The notes: generated by a model from the sequence alone, not told the origin. A stretch of DNA of 39,574 nt from a virus (IMGVR_UViG_3300027852_001410:1-39574), one strand, 5' to 3'; positions 7,007 through 12,173 are shown, counted from the stretch's first letter. Numbers and translations: made by a program.

Positions 7007-7223
7007 ACTTACCACCAGTGCCTTCACCGTCGCCTTTTAAAAAAACAAAGTAACATACTTTTTCTTGTGCTTTTTTAGTTGGGTTATTGGTTTTTACACA
7101 GAACAATTGTGCTTCAGGTTTTTTAGGAACTTCGGTGCTTGTTGATTTACCACCTGTTCCTTCGCCATCTCCTGCAAAACTGTTTAATGAAATTATTAAC
7201 AACGACATTAATATAATTTTCAT
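7005..7223 (-). CDS. Small secreted protein with twin GDGEGTGGK motif
   Basis: 72 residues. A signal peptide (MKIILMSLLIISLNSFA) would release a mature peptide of about 55 residues. This starts with GDGEGTGGK, continues with a Lys/Pro/Thr-rich stretch and two cysteines (FCVKTNN..., VCYF), and ends with a second exact GDGEGTGGK. The acidic, glycine-rich repeats resemble neither known lectins nor known bacteriocins that I can name. Its ATG has GAGGT upstream. It is a single-gene minus-strand unit between terminators, typical of a lysogenic-conversion gene. Confidence 0.7.
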   Translation of the reverse strand: MKIILMSLLIISLNSFAGDGEGTGGKSTSTEVPKKPEAQLFCVKTNNPTKKAQEKVCYFVFLKGDGEGTGGK

Positions 7224-7241
7224 GATTGATTACCTCATAGT

Positions 7242-7955
7242 TCATAATTTATAATTCTCAAAAATTGAGACCATATATTCAGGAAAATTATTAATCCCAT
7301 CTTCTTCGTGGCTTTCAATAATTTCTTGAATTTCTTTCATTGCAACAGTTTTGAGGTGTTTAAAAATTGCAAGGTGTACATTATTAACATTTTCAGGCTT
7401 TATGGAATTTGTTTTGAATGAAAACTGATACATTTTATCTTTATTGTGCATATTATGTATAACAGTCTCAGTAAGTTTTAGAATATTTTTACACAATATT
7501 CTAATTGATTCACTGTCATTTTCTTTTACAATCATTGACTCAGATTTGATCAATAAATTATTTTCGTCAAAATGTTCAATGCACCCTGATTTAATTAAGT
7601 TGTTTAATACGCTTGTAGCCGAATAGTCAAAAGATATGTTTTTTGTGAGACTATAAAATGAATTGCTGCCATGAATCGAAAGTAAGTTATTATGGTTAGA
7701 ATTGTTCCAGCATTCTTTCAAGACCATACTTTCTTTACTTTGTACTTTTCTGGGAGGATCTTCTTCGAGTAAATCAGCTACAACTTTACGTGTTAAATCT
7801 GTAATACTAGATAAATGAGAGATTGTAGCTTGAGGATTATTCTTTTTTGCAGTATGAGCGAGTACAAAACGCAGTTGTTTTGTTATTTCTGTTTGCTTAA
7901 CTTCTGTATTTAATAAAACTAAAGAAACCGCTTCTAATAAGTTATTTATATTCAA
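7242..7955 (-). CDS. DUF6502-like protein
   Basis: 237 residues from TTG 7955; a stop lies just upstream in frame and no ATG is available, so a non-ATG start is needed. The segment ATISHLSSITDLTRKVVADL followed by EEDPP (about 43-67) matches the 'S-x-L-T-G-x-x-R-K-x-V' signature I associate with DUF6502 proteins, normally found as chromosomal proteins of unknown function. An N-terminal helical domain precedes it. No ribosome binding site is evident. Assignment is by pattern, not by search. Confidence 0.6.
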   Translation of the reverse strand: MNINNLLEAVSLVLLNTEVKQTEITKQLRFVLAHTAKKNNPQATISHLSSITDLTRKVVADLLEEDPPRKVQSKESMVLKECWNNSNHNNLLSIHGSNSFYSLTKNISFDYSATSVLNNLIKSGCIEHFDENNLLIKSESMIVKENDSESIRILCKNILKLTETVIHNMHNKDKMYQFSFKTNSIKPENVNNVHLAIFKHLKTVAMKEIQEIIESHEEDGINNFPEYMVSIFENYKL

Positions 7956-7988
7956 TTGTCAACTGGTTGTGTAAATTTATACACCCCA

Positions 7989-8017
7989 TTGTAAAACAAA
8001 AAAAACACAGATACAAT
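7989..8017 (+). promoter_or_regulatory. Plus-strand promoter upstream of a small ORF
   Basis: TTGTAA (7989-7994), 17-nt spacer, TACAAT (8012-8017). An operator palindrome begins at 8024, at the expected transcription start. It would drive the ORF at 8069 and run antisense into the 3' end of the repressor gene. Confidence 0.5.
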
Positions 8018-8023
8018 ACAAAG

Positions 8024-8036
8024 TATCATAATGATA
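8024..8036. promoter_or_regulatory. Operator copy downstream of the repressor gene
   Basis: TATCATAATGATA, a 13-bp palindrome with the same half-sites as the copies at 5432 and 8689. It sits just after the promoter at 7989-8017. Confidence 0.6.
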
Positions 8037-8068
8037 TTACATGCTAACAATAATAAATAGGAACCCAT

Positions 8069-8200
8069 GTGAACAATCAACCCACTAAAGATAAACTAAT
8101 TGACCTAATGACTAAAGTAATTGTAAATAGAGTAGAAATGAACCAGAAAGAAACTAAGAGGAAATTAGAACCAGAGAGGCGATCTTTTCCTTGTCAATGA
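8069..8200 (+). CDS. Possible small repressor-controlled ORF (43 aa)
   Basis: GTG start with AGGA 6 nt upstream, following the promoter/operator at 7989-8036. Product: NNQPTKDKLIDLMTKVIVNR, then EMNQKETKRKLEPERRS, a basic helical peptide. The last 47 nt overlap the 3' end of the repressor gene on the opposite strand. It may be a real small regulator, a truncated remnant of an HTH protein, or just the start of an antisense transcript. Confidence 0.35.
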   Translation: MNNQPTKDKLIDLMTKVIVNRVEMNQKETKRKLEPERRSFPCQ

Positions 8201-8606
8201 AGTTTTTCAATTCATAATCATCAATTGAAAGCTTGGTTATCTCTCTAATTTTTTCTTGAGAGATAGTTAAATCTTGTTCGCGAATAATTTCTGTAATTGT
8301 AAATATAATCTCCCATGCATAATCTGGGATATCAGCATGAGTTGTGTTGTCAAGATCGCCAGAACTAAGCCCTAAGTGAGATTCAATTTCGCGAGACTTT
8401 TTGTCTGAAAGATTTCTAACTCCGTGTATTATTAATTGCCAATAATCAGGCTTAACACCTAAAAATTCTGCGAACATTTTTTCAGTCACGTCATCTTTTG
8501 AAACTTGTCCATAAAACTTTAAAGACATCGGCACCAATCTAAAGATGTTTTTCAGTCTTTTGATTGTCGTGTCTTTTTTAACTTTTGATGAGACGGTTGT
8601 TTTCAT
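8154..8606 (-). CDS. Phage repressor (HTH, no peptidase domain)
   Basis: 150 residues. An XRE-like helix-turn-helix occupies about 41-80 (TEKMFAEFLGVKPDYWQLII, then NLSDKKSREIESHLGLSSG). The rest is helical and shows no S24/LexA Ser-Lys cleavage residues, so RecA-stimulated self-cleavage is not supported. Divergent orientation to the Cro-like gene with palindromic operators between them is the classic immunity layout. Its promoter (TTGTAA-16-TATTAT) overlaps an operator-like repeat, implying autoregulation. No gene symbol is assigned because the family is not identical to lambda cI. Confidence 0.82.
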   Translation of the reverse strand: MKTTVSSKVKKDTTIKRLKNIFRLVPMSLKFYGQVSKDDVTEKMFAEFLGVKPDYWQLIIHGVRNLSDKKSREIESHLGLSSGDLDNTTHADIPDYAWEIIFTITEIIREQDLTISQEKIREITKLSIDDYELKNFIDKEKIASLVLISS

Positions 8607-8624
8607 TCTGTTATATGGATTTGA

Positions 8625-8642
8625 TGATACGAAATAATATCA
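8625..8642. promoter_or_regulatory. Operator-like inverted repeat at repressor promoter
   Basis: TGATA (8625-8629) and TATCA (8638-8642) use the same half-sites as the main operators with an 8-nt gap. The repeat overlaps the -10 region (8634-8639) of the minus-strand repressor promoter. Confidence 0.5.
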
Positions 8643-8661
8643 TAAAATAAATAAATTACAA
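8634..8661 (-). promoter_or_regulatory. Promoter of the repressor gene
   Basis: On the minus strand: TTGTAA (8656-8661), 16-nt spacer, TATTAT (8634-8639); the gene starts at 8606. Confidence 0.55.
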
Positions 8662-8677
8662 TACTTATTTATTTTAG

Positions 8678-8706
8678 TTGCATTGCCAATATCATTTTGA
8701 TATGAT
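8678..8706 (+). promoter_or_regulatory. Early promoter (PR-like) of the Cro-like gene
   Basis: TTGCAT (8678-8683), 17-nt spacer, TATGAT (8701-8706). The predicted start site is about 8713 and the ATG is at 8715, so the first mRNA would be nearly leaderless. The spacer contains the operator at 8689-8703. Confidence 0.75.
8689..8703. promoter_or_regulatory. Operator in the early promoter
   Basis: ATATCATTTTGATAT, a perfect palindrome with 3-nt centre in the -35/-10 spacer. A second inverted repeat, ATGAT/ATCAT (8702-8716), overlaps the -10 box and start codon. Confidence 0.75.
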
Positions 8707-8714
8707 TCGTTATC

Positions 8715-8957
8715 ATGAAAAATCAACTAGATTACAAAGACTACATCAAGCTTTTGACGGCTGAACAAAAAAGAACATTGTGTCAGTATATTAATATAAG
8801 TGTAGCTTATTTATACCATTATAAGAACGGTTTCAGAAATCCAACTATAAAGAGAATTTCTAAAATAATAGAATGGGCAAACAAAAATACTCCTGACAAT
8901 ATCCCTACATTTGACGAATTAATCTCATTAAAGAACACTGACAACGGGGCGGTTTGA
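8715..8957 (+). CDS. Cro-like HTH regulator
   Basis: 80 residues. LLTAEQKRTLCQYINISVAY, then YKNGFRNPTIKRISKIIEWA, form a small XRE/YdaS-like helix-turn-helix unit at about 13-55. It is the first gene of the rightward early operon and divergent from the repressor, the position of Cro. The gene would be read from an almost leaderless mRNA. Its stop overlaps the next start as TGATG. Confidence 0.8.
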   Translation: MKNQLDYKDYIKLLTAEQKRTLCQYINISVAYLYHYKNGFRNPTIKRISKIIEWANKNTPDNIPTFDELISLKNTDNGAV

Positions 8958-9262
8958 TGTTAAAGCTTCTTAAGAAAATATATTTTCAGCTCAAATCATT
9001 ACTAAATTTCAGAAGTAATTTAAATAAGGGTAATTTACCGCCTAATTTATGTGTTCCTTTTGCTTTAATTGTTTTTCTAATTCTTCAATTCTTTTTGTTG
9101 TTTTACTACGCCAGTTCACAATATAGATTGTGTACTGAATCCAAGAAATCGCCATGTATAAACAAGAAGCTAAAAAATAATACAACACATAGCCAAGTTC
9201 AAAGTAAACATCTGTTACTTGTAGAGAAAATAATACAATCATCGGGAGCAAATAAAAGATGA
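8957..9262 (+). CDS. Plus-strand coupled ORF (bridging ORF 1)
   Basis: Starts at ATG 8957, sharing one base with the Cro-like stop (TGATG), after GGGGCGG. The first about 30 residues (MLKLLKKIYFQLKSLLNFRS) are basic and helical; after about residue 30 the frame runs antisense to the membrane gene 9042-9374. It contains one hydrophobic stretch (FALIVFLILQFFLLFYY). It ends with an ATGA overlap to the next ORF. Either a real small protein or a reading frame kept open for ribosome passage. Confidence 0.45.
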   Translation: MLKLLKKIYFQLKSLLNFRSNLNKGNLPPNLCVPFALIVFLILQFFLLFYYASSQYRLCTESKKSPCINKKLKNNTTHSQVQSKHLLLVEKIIQSSGANKR

Positions 9263-9374
9263 ATTTAATTTGTTCTTTATTTTTATTAATTGAGTCTGAA
9301 TACACTTTAAAAAACAAAGTAACAAGTAGTGTTATAAAAGCTGTGACTAGAATTAATATAATTTCTTTAGTCAT
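9042..9374 (-). CDS. Embedded minus-strand membrane protein A
   Basis: 110 residues. Helix 1 is MTKEIILILVTAFITLLVTL. After a charged loop (NKNKEQIKF) come two more hydrophobic segments (LPMIVLFSLQVTDVYFELG, YYFLASCLYMAISWIQY), and a C-terminal coiled coil (KRIEELEKQLKQKEH). AGGA precedes the ATG. The same plan is seen in the next minus-strand gene, 9541-9894, so the two are probably paralogues. Orientation against the early operon suggests lysogen expression, as for superinfection-exclusion proteins; that role is a guess. Confidence 0.65.
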   Translation of the reverse strand: MTKEIILILVTAFITLLVTLFFKVYSDSINKNKEQIKFIFYLLPMIVLFSLQVTDVYFELGYVLYYFLASCLYMAISWIQYTIYIVNWRSKTTKRIEELEKQLKQKEHIN

Positions 9375-9450
9375 AAATTTTCCTATTTTATTTGTTAAAA
9401 AATTCGATTATATCATAGCAACACCAACCCAAGAAATGCGGGTGGTTTGA
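9259..9450 (+). CDS. Plus-strand coupled ORF (bridging ORF 2)
   Basis: ATG overlaps the previous stop by ATGA; GGGAG lies 10 nt upstream. The 63-residue product (MNLICSLFLLIESEYTLKN ...) has no recognisable family and is antisense to the 5' part of membrane gene A for much of its length. It ends TGATG with the next ORF. Supported mainly by its place in the coupled chain. Confidence 0.4.
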   Translation: MNLICSLFLLIESEYTLKNKVTSSVIKAVTRINIISLVINFPILFVKKFDYIIATPTQEMRVV

Positions 9451-9770
9451 TGTCAATCTATTGGATTAATAAAACAATTAACTGTGTTAAGTCTCTCTTT
9501 AAAAATAAGCAAAGGGAACATGCCAAGGATTTTGGCAAGGTTATTTTTCGTTTAGAGTTACGGTCTTTAGTTGCTCTACTTGGGCTTCTAGTTTGTTCAA
9601 GCGTTGCTTTATATCGCGTTCATTCAGTAGATCGACCTTTAAGCTCTTGTAACGTAAAAACAGTAAATAAGGAAAAAATATTACAACCAAATAAATCCAG
9701 TACTCTGAGCCAAAGTACATGTCAACAAAAGACAATGTTAATAGTAAAGCAAGAGGAGTCCACGAAATGA
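9450..9770 (+). CDS. Plus-strand coupled ORF (bridging ORF 3)
   Basis: Begins GGTTTGATGT, almost the same junction as at 8951-8960, one repeat unit (about 490 bp) further on. The first about 30 residues (MSIYWINKTINCVKSLFKN) resemble the start of bridging ORF 1 in length, charge and KSL motif. The rest runs antisense to membrane gene B. It ends with an ATGA overlap. Confidence 0.45.
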   Translation: MSIYWINKTINCVKSLFKNKQREHAKDFGKVIFRLELRSLVALLGLLVCSSVALYRVHSVDRPLSSCNVKTVNKEKILQPNKSSTLSQSTCQQKTMLIVKQEESTK

Positions 9771-9894
9771 TTTCCTTAATTTTGAGCCTGTTTTTTTCAA
9801 AATCATCTTTGTATAACCACCTTAATGATTTAAATAATCCAGCTACAGCTACAAGGATGAATGGAGTGAATATTAATAATTGTGTTTCAGTCAT
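9541..9894 (-). CDS. Embedded minus-strand membrane protein B
   Basis: 117 residues with the same plan as protein A: N-terminal helix (LLIFTPFILVAVAGLFK), charged loop (EKNRLKIKEI), two further hydrophobic segments (TPLALLLTLSFVDMYFGSEY, IYLVVIFFPYLLFL) and a C-terminal coiled coil (DIKQRLNKLEAQVEQLK). The 'L.LSFVDMYFGSEY' and 'LFSLQVTDVYFELGY' segments of B and A align. Probably a diverged tandem duplicate; possible superinfection-exclusion protein. Confidence 0.65.
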   Translation of the reverse strand: MTETQLLIFTPFILVAVAGLFKSLRWLYKDDFEKNRLKIKEIISWTPLALLLTLSFVDMYFGSEYWIYLVVIFFPYLLFLRYKSLKVDLLNERDIKQRLNKLEAQVEQLKTVTLNEK

Positions 9895-9916
9895 GAGGTG
9901 TACCTATGTTGTTTAG
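9767..9916 (+). CDS. Plus-strand coupled ORF (bridging ORF 4)
   Basis: ATG overlaps the previous stop by ATGA and has AGGAG 8 nt upstream, a strong translation signal for a 49-residue ORF. The product (MISLILSLFFSKSSLYNHL ...) is antisense to the 5' half of membrane gene B. No family recognised. Its stop overlaps the next ORF by 11 nt. Confidence 0.4.
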   Translation: MISLILSLFFSKSSLYNHLNDLNNPATATRMNGVNINNCVSVMRCTYVV

Positions 9917-10520
9917 TCAGAAATCCAATTATAGCATAAGCCTTATGACTGTTTATAGGTGCCTACAGTCGAGCGATAAACAAGACTGTAGGGCTTTTCA
10001 AGGTCAGTATTTGTATGCTAACAACAGTGAGGCTATAGCTAGTATTACCTTTGCTATTGCTTTTATGATGTTGGCGACATTTATGACCTTTATTTCGATG
10101 CGTTTTTTCATAATAGTTCCTATGAATAGCGTCTCGGACGTCCAAGAGTTTATATTCTTGGATTTCTATACCGCCTTAATTTTAGGCGGTTGCATAGCAG
10201 TATTGACTAGTATTACTGCTATACGTCAGGAGGTGTGGTACTTGGGTTTCACGCATCGCGCTAGAATTGCCCAGTACTTCCACCCTTTAGCTGGCATGCT
10301 ACTGCCTACAAGCGGGATTAGCGATCCCGCACCTTATTTTAACATAAAACCCAAAAGAGCGTCTTGTCCCCTTATCAGTTGTTCTTTTGCCAGTGCATTA
10401 AATTCACTCACACTCTCTTTTATGCACTGGGTTTTATTTACTTGGTTGAACTGTGGGAAGGACAATCAAGCGGCTTGCCAGTGCCGTAATACTGGCTCCC
10501 TAATTGGAGTAGAAATATGA
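9906..10520 (+). CDS. Long coupled ORF over a hairpin-dense region
   Basis: 204 residues from ATG 9906 (GAGGTG upstream). The first half contains two likely transmembrane helices (SITFAIAFMMLATFMTFIS and FYTALILGGCIAVLTSI). The second half (FTHRARIAQYFHPLAGMLL ..., six Cys) looks less like a folded protein. Seven perfect stem-loops lie inside the frame, so part of its role may be at the RNA level. Its stop overlaps the next ATG (ATGA), which has GGAG upstream. No family recognised. Confidence 0.45.
   Translation: MLFSQKSNYSISLMTVYRCLQSSDKQDCRAFQGQYLYANNSEAIASITFAIAFMMLATFMTFISMRFFIIVPMNSVSDVQEFIFLDFYTALILGGCIAVLTSITAIRQEVWYLGFTHRARIAQYFHPLAGMLLPTSGISDPAPYFNIKPKRASCPLISCSFASALNSLTLSFMHWVLFTWLNCGKDNQAACQCRNTGSLIGVEI
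9962..9992. repeat. 9-bp stem-loop followed by GCTTTT
   Basis: CCTACAGTC / GACTGTAGG with a 13-nt loop, then GCTTTTC. Terminator-like on the plus strand. Confidence 0.5.
10141..10222. repeat. Three consecutive perfect stem-loops
   Basis: TCCAAGA/TCTTGGA (10141-10162), ACCGCCT/AGGCGGT (10170-10190) and ATAGCAGTA/TACTGCTAT (10194-10222) follow each other with 3-7 nt between them. Confidence 0.6.
10242..10437 (+). ncRNA. Candidate RNA switch with mutually exclusive pairings
   Basis: Segment A TTGGGTTT (10242-10249) and segment C TGGGTTTTAT (10428-10437) are both complementary to segment B ATAAAACCCAA (10344-10354). Only one pairing can form at a time. Between A and B lies GCGGGAT/ATCCCGC (10312-10330). 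The stem CCAGTGCAT/ATGCACTGG (10390-10430) competes with B-C pairing. The A-B-C logic resembles the seqA/CI RNA/seqC arrangement of phage P4 immunity; homology is not claimed. Confidence 0.45.
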
Positions 10521-10699
10521 TTGATTATACGGTTGGTATTTTGTTTATTGTGCAGTCTATTTTATTGGCGATTTATTTCTTTGAAAATAGAAATTTGAGG
10601 AACGAGAACCAAGTGGCATGTGATTTTTTAGATAAGGAATATAGAACAAATAAAAACTTAAGAAAGATTATTAATGATCAAACCGGTAAAAAATTATGA
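10517..10699 (+). CDS. Small single-TM protein with coiled tail
   Basis: 60 residues. One hydrophobic helix (YTVGILFIVQSILLAIYFF) is followed by a charged helical tail (ENRNLRNENQ, LRKIINDQTGKKL). GGAG is 8 nt upstream of the ATG, and both ends are ATGA overlaps. No family recognised. Confidence 0.65.
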   Translation: MIDYTVGILFIVQSILLAIYFFENRNLRNENQVACDFLDKEYRTNKNLRKIINDQTGKKL

Positions 10700-10869
10700 T
10701 TAAAGATAAAAGCAGTCAATTTGAGGGCCAGTTAGAATTTATAAAATCAGAGGTTAATGATAGGTTGTGCTCGCTTTTGGAAATTCTCATTAGAGATTTA
10801 ATTAATCGTAATAGATCCTTGGAATCAGAAGTTCAACTAATGCAAGAGTTCATGGGGAAGAATAAATGA
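10696..10869 (+). CDS. Small helical protein (57 aa)
   Basis: MIKDKSSQFEGQLEFIKSEV, then LEILIRDLINRNRSLESEVQ. Almost wholly helical with heptad-like spacing. It starts and ends with ATGA overlaps between the membrane peptide and the exonuclease gene. No family recognised. Confidence 0.6.
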   Translation: MIKDKSSQFEGQLEFIKSEVNDRLCSLLEILIRDLINRNRSLESEVQLMQEFMGKNK

Positions 10870-11378
10870 ATAATATTATGTTGGATATCGAAACTATGGG
10901 TACTGGTAGCAATGCGGCTATTGTGTCTATTGGTGCTGTTAGGTTTGATGATAATGGTGTTACTGATAAGTTTGATAAGGTTGTGAATTTAACCAGTTGT
11001 TTATTTGCTGGGTTTGATATTAACCAGGAGACTATTGATTGGTGGCGCAAGCAAAGTACCAAGGCACAAAAAACCCTGTTAAGACGTTCTGTTTCGATAT
11101 CAAGGGTATTAACTGAGTTTAGCGATTGGATTGGTGAAGATGCGGTTGTCTGGGGCAATGGTTCGGACTTTGATAATGTAATTTTATCGAATGCTTATAA
11201 GGTTATGGAGAAAGAACTCCCTTGGAAGTTTTACAAAAATCGCTGTTATAGATCTGTTAAGGCTTTGTATCCTGATATTGAGATTAAGCGTGTTGGCACA
11301 CACCACAATGCTGTAGATGATGCCGAATCTCAAGCACTGCATTTGATTGCCATGATTGGTGGGAGTGGGTTGTTGTGA
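10866..11378 (+). CDS. 3'-5' exonuclease, Rv2179c-like (DEDD fold)
   Basis: 170 residues. RNase H-like exonuclease with LDIET (D7, E9) as motif I, GNGSDFDN at about 97-104 as motif II, and HHNAVDDAESQA near 147-158 as motif III (H..D). The WW in TIDWWRKQS is typical of the Rv2179c/DUF5051 branch found in many lambdoid phages. It probably trims 3' ends of DNA or RNA during early phage growth. ATGA with the upstream gene and GTGA with the downstream ORF. Confidence 0.9.
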   Translation: MNNIMLDIETMGTGSNAAIVSIGAVRFDDNGVTDKFDKVVNLTSCLFAGFDINQETIDWWRKQSTKAQKTLLRRSVSISRVLTEFSDWIGEDAVVWGNGSDFDNVILSNAYKVMEKELPWKFYKNRCYRSVKALYPDIEIKRVGTHHNAVDDAESQALHLIAMIGGSGLL

Positions 11379-11707
11379 GTTTGTTAAATCGAATCTTTTA
11401 TATCTGTATATGGAGTAATTTTACCATCATTCACAATCATATTTTCAGTGTTGCAAGCTTTGCAAAAATACCGACAGTTTTTAATTGTAACCGTATTAGG
11501 ATTTATTCCTCTGTTAAGAGAATCTATCAAATCACTTTCAAGAAATTGATGATCCTTAAGTTGTGCGAGAAGGACTTGGCATTTTTTACAATGAGGTTGT
11601 TTGTTTCTATCCCAAAGAATACCAAATTTAGCCGTCAATTTTGTGTCAAGAATGCGTTTGATTTCATGATGCCTGATCCTAAGGAGAATAGACAATGCTG
11701 TCACTAG
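11375..11707 (+). CDS. Plus-strand coupled ORF (bridging ORF 5)
   Basis: GTG start overlapping the exonuclease stop as GTGA, with GGGAGTGGG upstream. The frame runs for 110 codons almost entirely antisense to the minus-strand gene 11384-11881. No family recognised. The stop overlaps the next ORF, whose ATG has a strong AAGGAG, by 13 nt. Role as a ribosome path over the antisense gene is inferred from the chain. Confidence 0.4.
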   Translation: MSLLNRIFYICIWSNFTIIHNHIFSVASFAKIPTVFNCNRIRIYSSVKRIYQITFKKLMILKLCEKDLAFFTMRLFVSIPKNTKFSRQFCVKNAFDFMMPDPKENRQCCH

Positions 11708-11881
11708 GATTAACAGCAATACTGATAATTGCGCCCATCTATCCAGCTTTATCGATGGCAATATGGATGGGACAAAAGAAAGAGGTAAATATTTATACAC
11801 TATTAGCAGTATGCCTGCTGTCAGTGTCAACCATAGTTTTGTTGAGTGGTTTCGTAAACCTTTTATTATTGCATCAAGCAC
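11384..11881 (-). CDS. Embedded minus-strand membrane protein with two CxxC pairs
   Basis: 165 residues from GTG 11881 (AGAGG 9 nt upstream). Two transmembrane helices (LWLTLTAGILLIVYKYLPL and LSVLLLILVTALSILLRI) are followed by a cytoplasmic part with GILWDRNKQPHCKKCQ and FCKACNTEN, a four-Cys zinc site. This TM plus zinc-ribbon plan is frequent in small phage proteins set against the early operon; superinfection exclusion is a guess. Confidence 0.7.
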   Translation of the reverse strand: MLDAIIKGLRNHSTKLWLTLTAGILLIVYKYLPLSFVPSILPSIKLDRWAQLSVLLLILVTALSILLRIRHHEIKRILDTKLTAKFGILWDRNKQPHCKKCQVLLAQLKDHQFLESDLIDSLNRGINPNTVTIKNCRYFCKACNTENMIVNDGKITPYTDIKDSI

Positions 11882-11946
11882 AGTATGAACCTCTGAAATA
11901 TTGTGAGCAGTATATCACAAGCCAAAAAGATCGAGGAGAACTATGA
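11695..11946 (+). CDS. Small membrane protein (83 aa), antisense overlap
   Basis: ATG 11695 has AAGGAG 8 nt upstream, one of the best ribosome binding sites here. The product has two hydrophobic segments (LGLTAILIIAPIYPALSMAI and YTLLAVCLLSVSTIVLL) and a polar tail (YCEQYITSQKDRGEL) that reads like real protein. It overlaps 187 nt of the minus-strand gene 11384-11881. It ends ATGA with the ORF entering the C4-like RNA. Confidence 0.55.
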   Translation: MLSLGLTAILIIAPIYPALSMAIWMGQKKEVNIYTLLAVCLLSVSTIVLLSGFVNLLLLHQAQYEPLKYCEQYITSQKDRGEL

Positions 11947-11989
11947 ATTTGACAACGAACACGCAAAAGAGTAATATGGGAATCCTAAC

Positions 11990-12150
11990 AACGATCAGCG
12001 GTAATCCGCACCCGACAGCTCTATGCGGTTTTTTTTCGCCAAAATTATATGGCGGGTCTGGAGAGCTTAATAAAATACCTTCGGGGAATAAGCTCCGCCG
12101 TCTGATCGCGGTTAGTGAAGCCCGCCACCATCTAAAAAGTGGCGAAAAAA
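11990..12150 (+). ncRNA. C4-like antisense RNA upstream of antirepressor genes
   Basis: A dense set of pairings: CGCCA/TGGCG (12037-12054), AGCTTA/TAAGCT (12064-12094), GGCGGG/CCCGCC (12051-12056 with 12121-12126) and CGCCAC/GTGGCG (12123-12144, followed by A6). CTGATCG (12102-12108) is complementary both to CGATCAG at 11992-11998 and to CGATCAG at 12158-12164, next to the AGGAG of the following gene. C4 RNAs of P1/P7-type phages block translation of downstream icd/ant genes in this way. An ORF from ATG 11943 is open right through and in frame with the next gene. Confidence 0.6.
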
Positions 12151-12173
12151 CTAAATACGATCAGGAGACTACA

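Noticed and set aside
9963-10145. Minus-strand ORF of 60 codons
   Set aside because: Basic, repetitive composition, no ribosome site and no coupling; looks like a shadow of the plus frame.
11943-12173. N-terminal extension of the 116-residue gene
   Set aside because: The frame is open, with a good site at 11934, but the DNA is the structured C4-like RNA and AGGAG precedes ATG 12174. The shorter gene is preferred; the leader peptide may still be translated.
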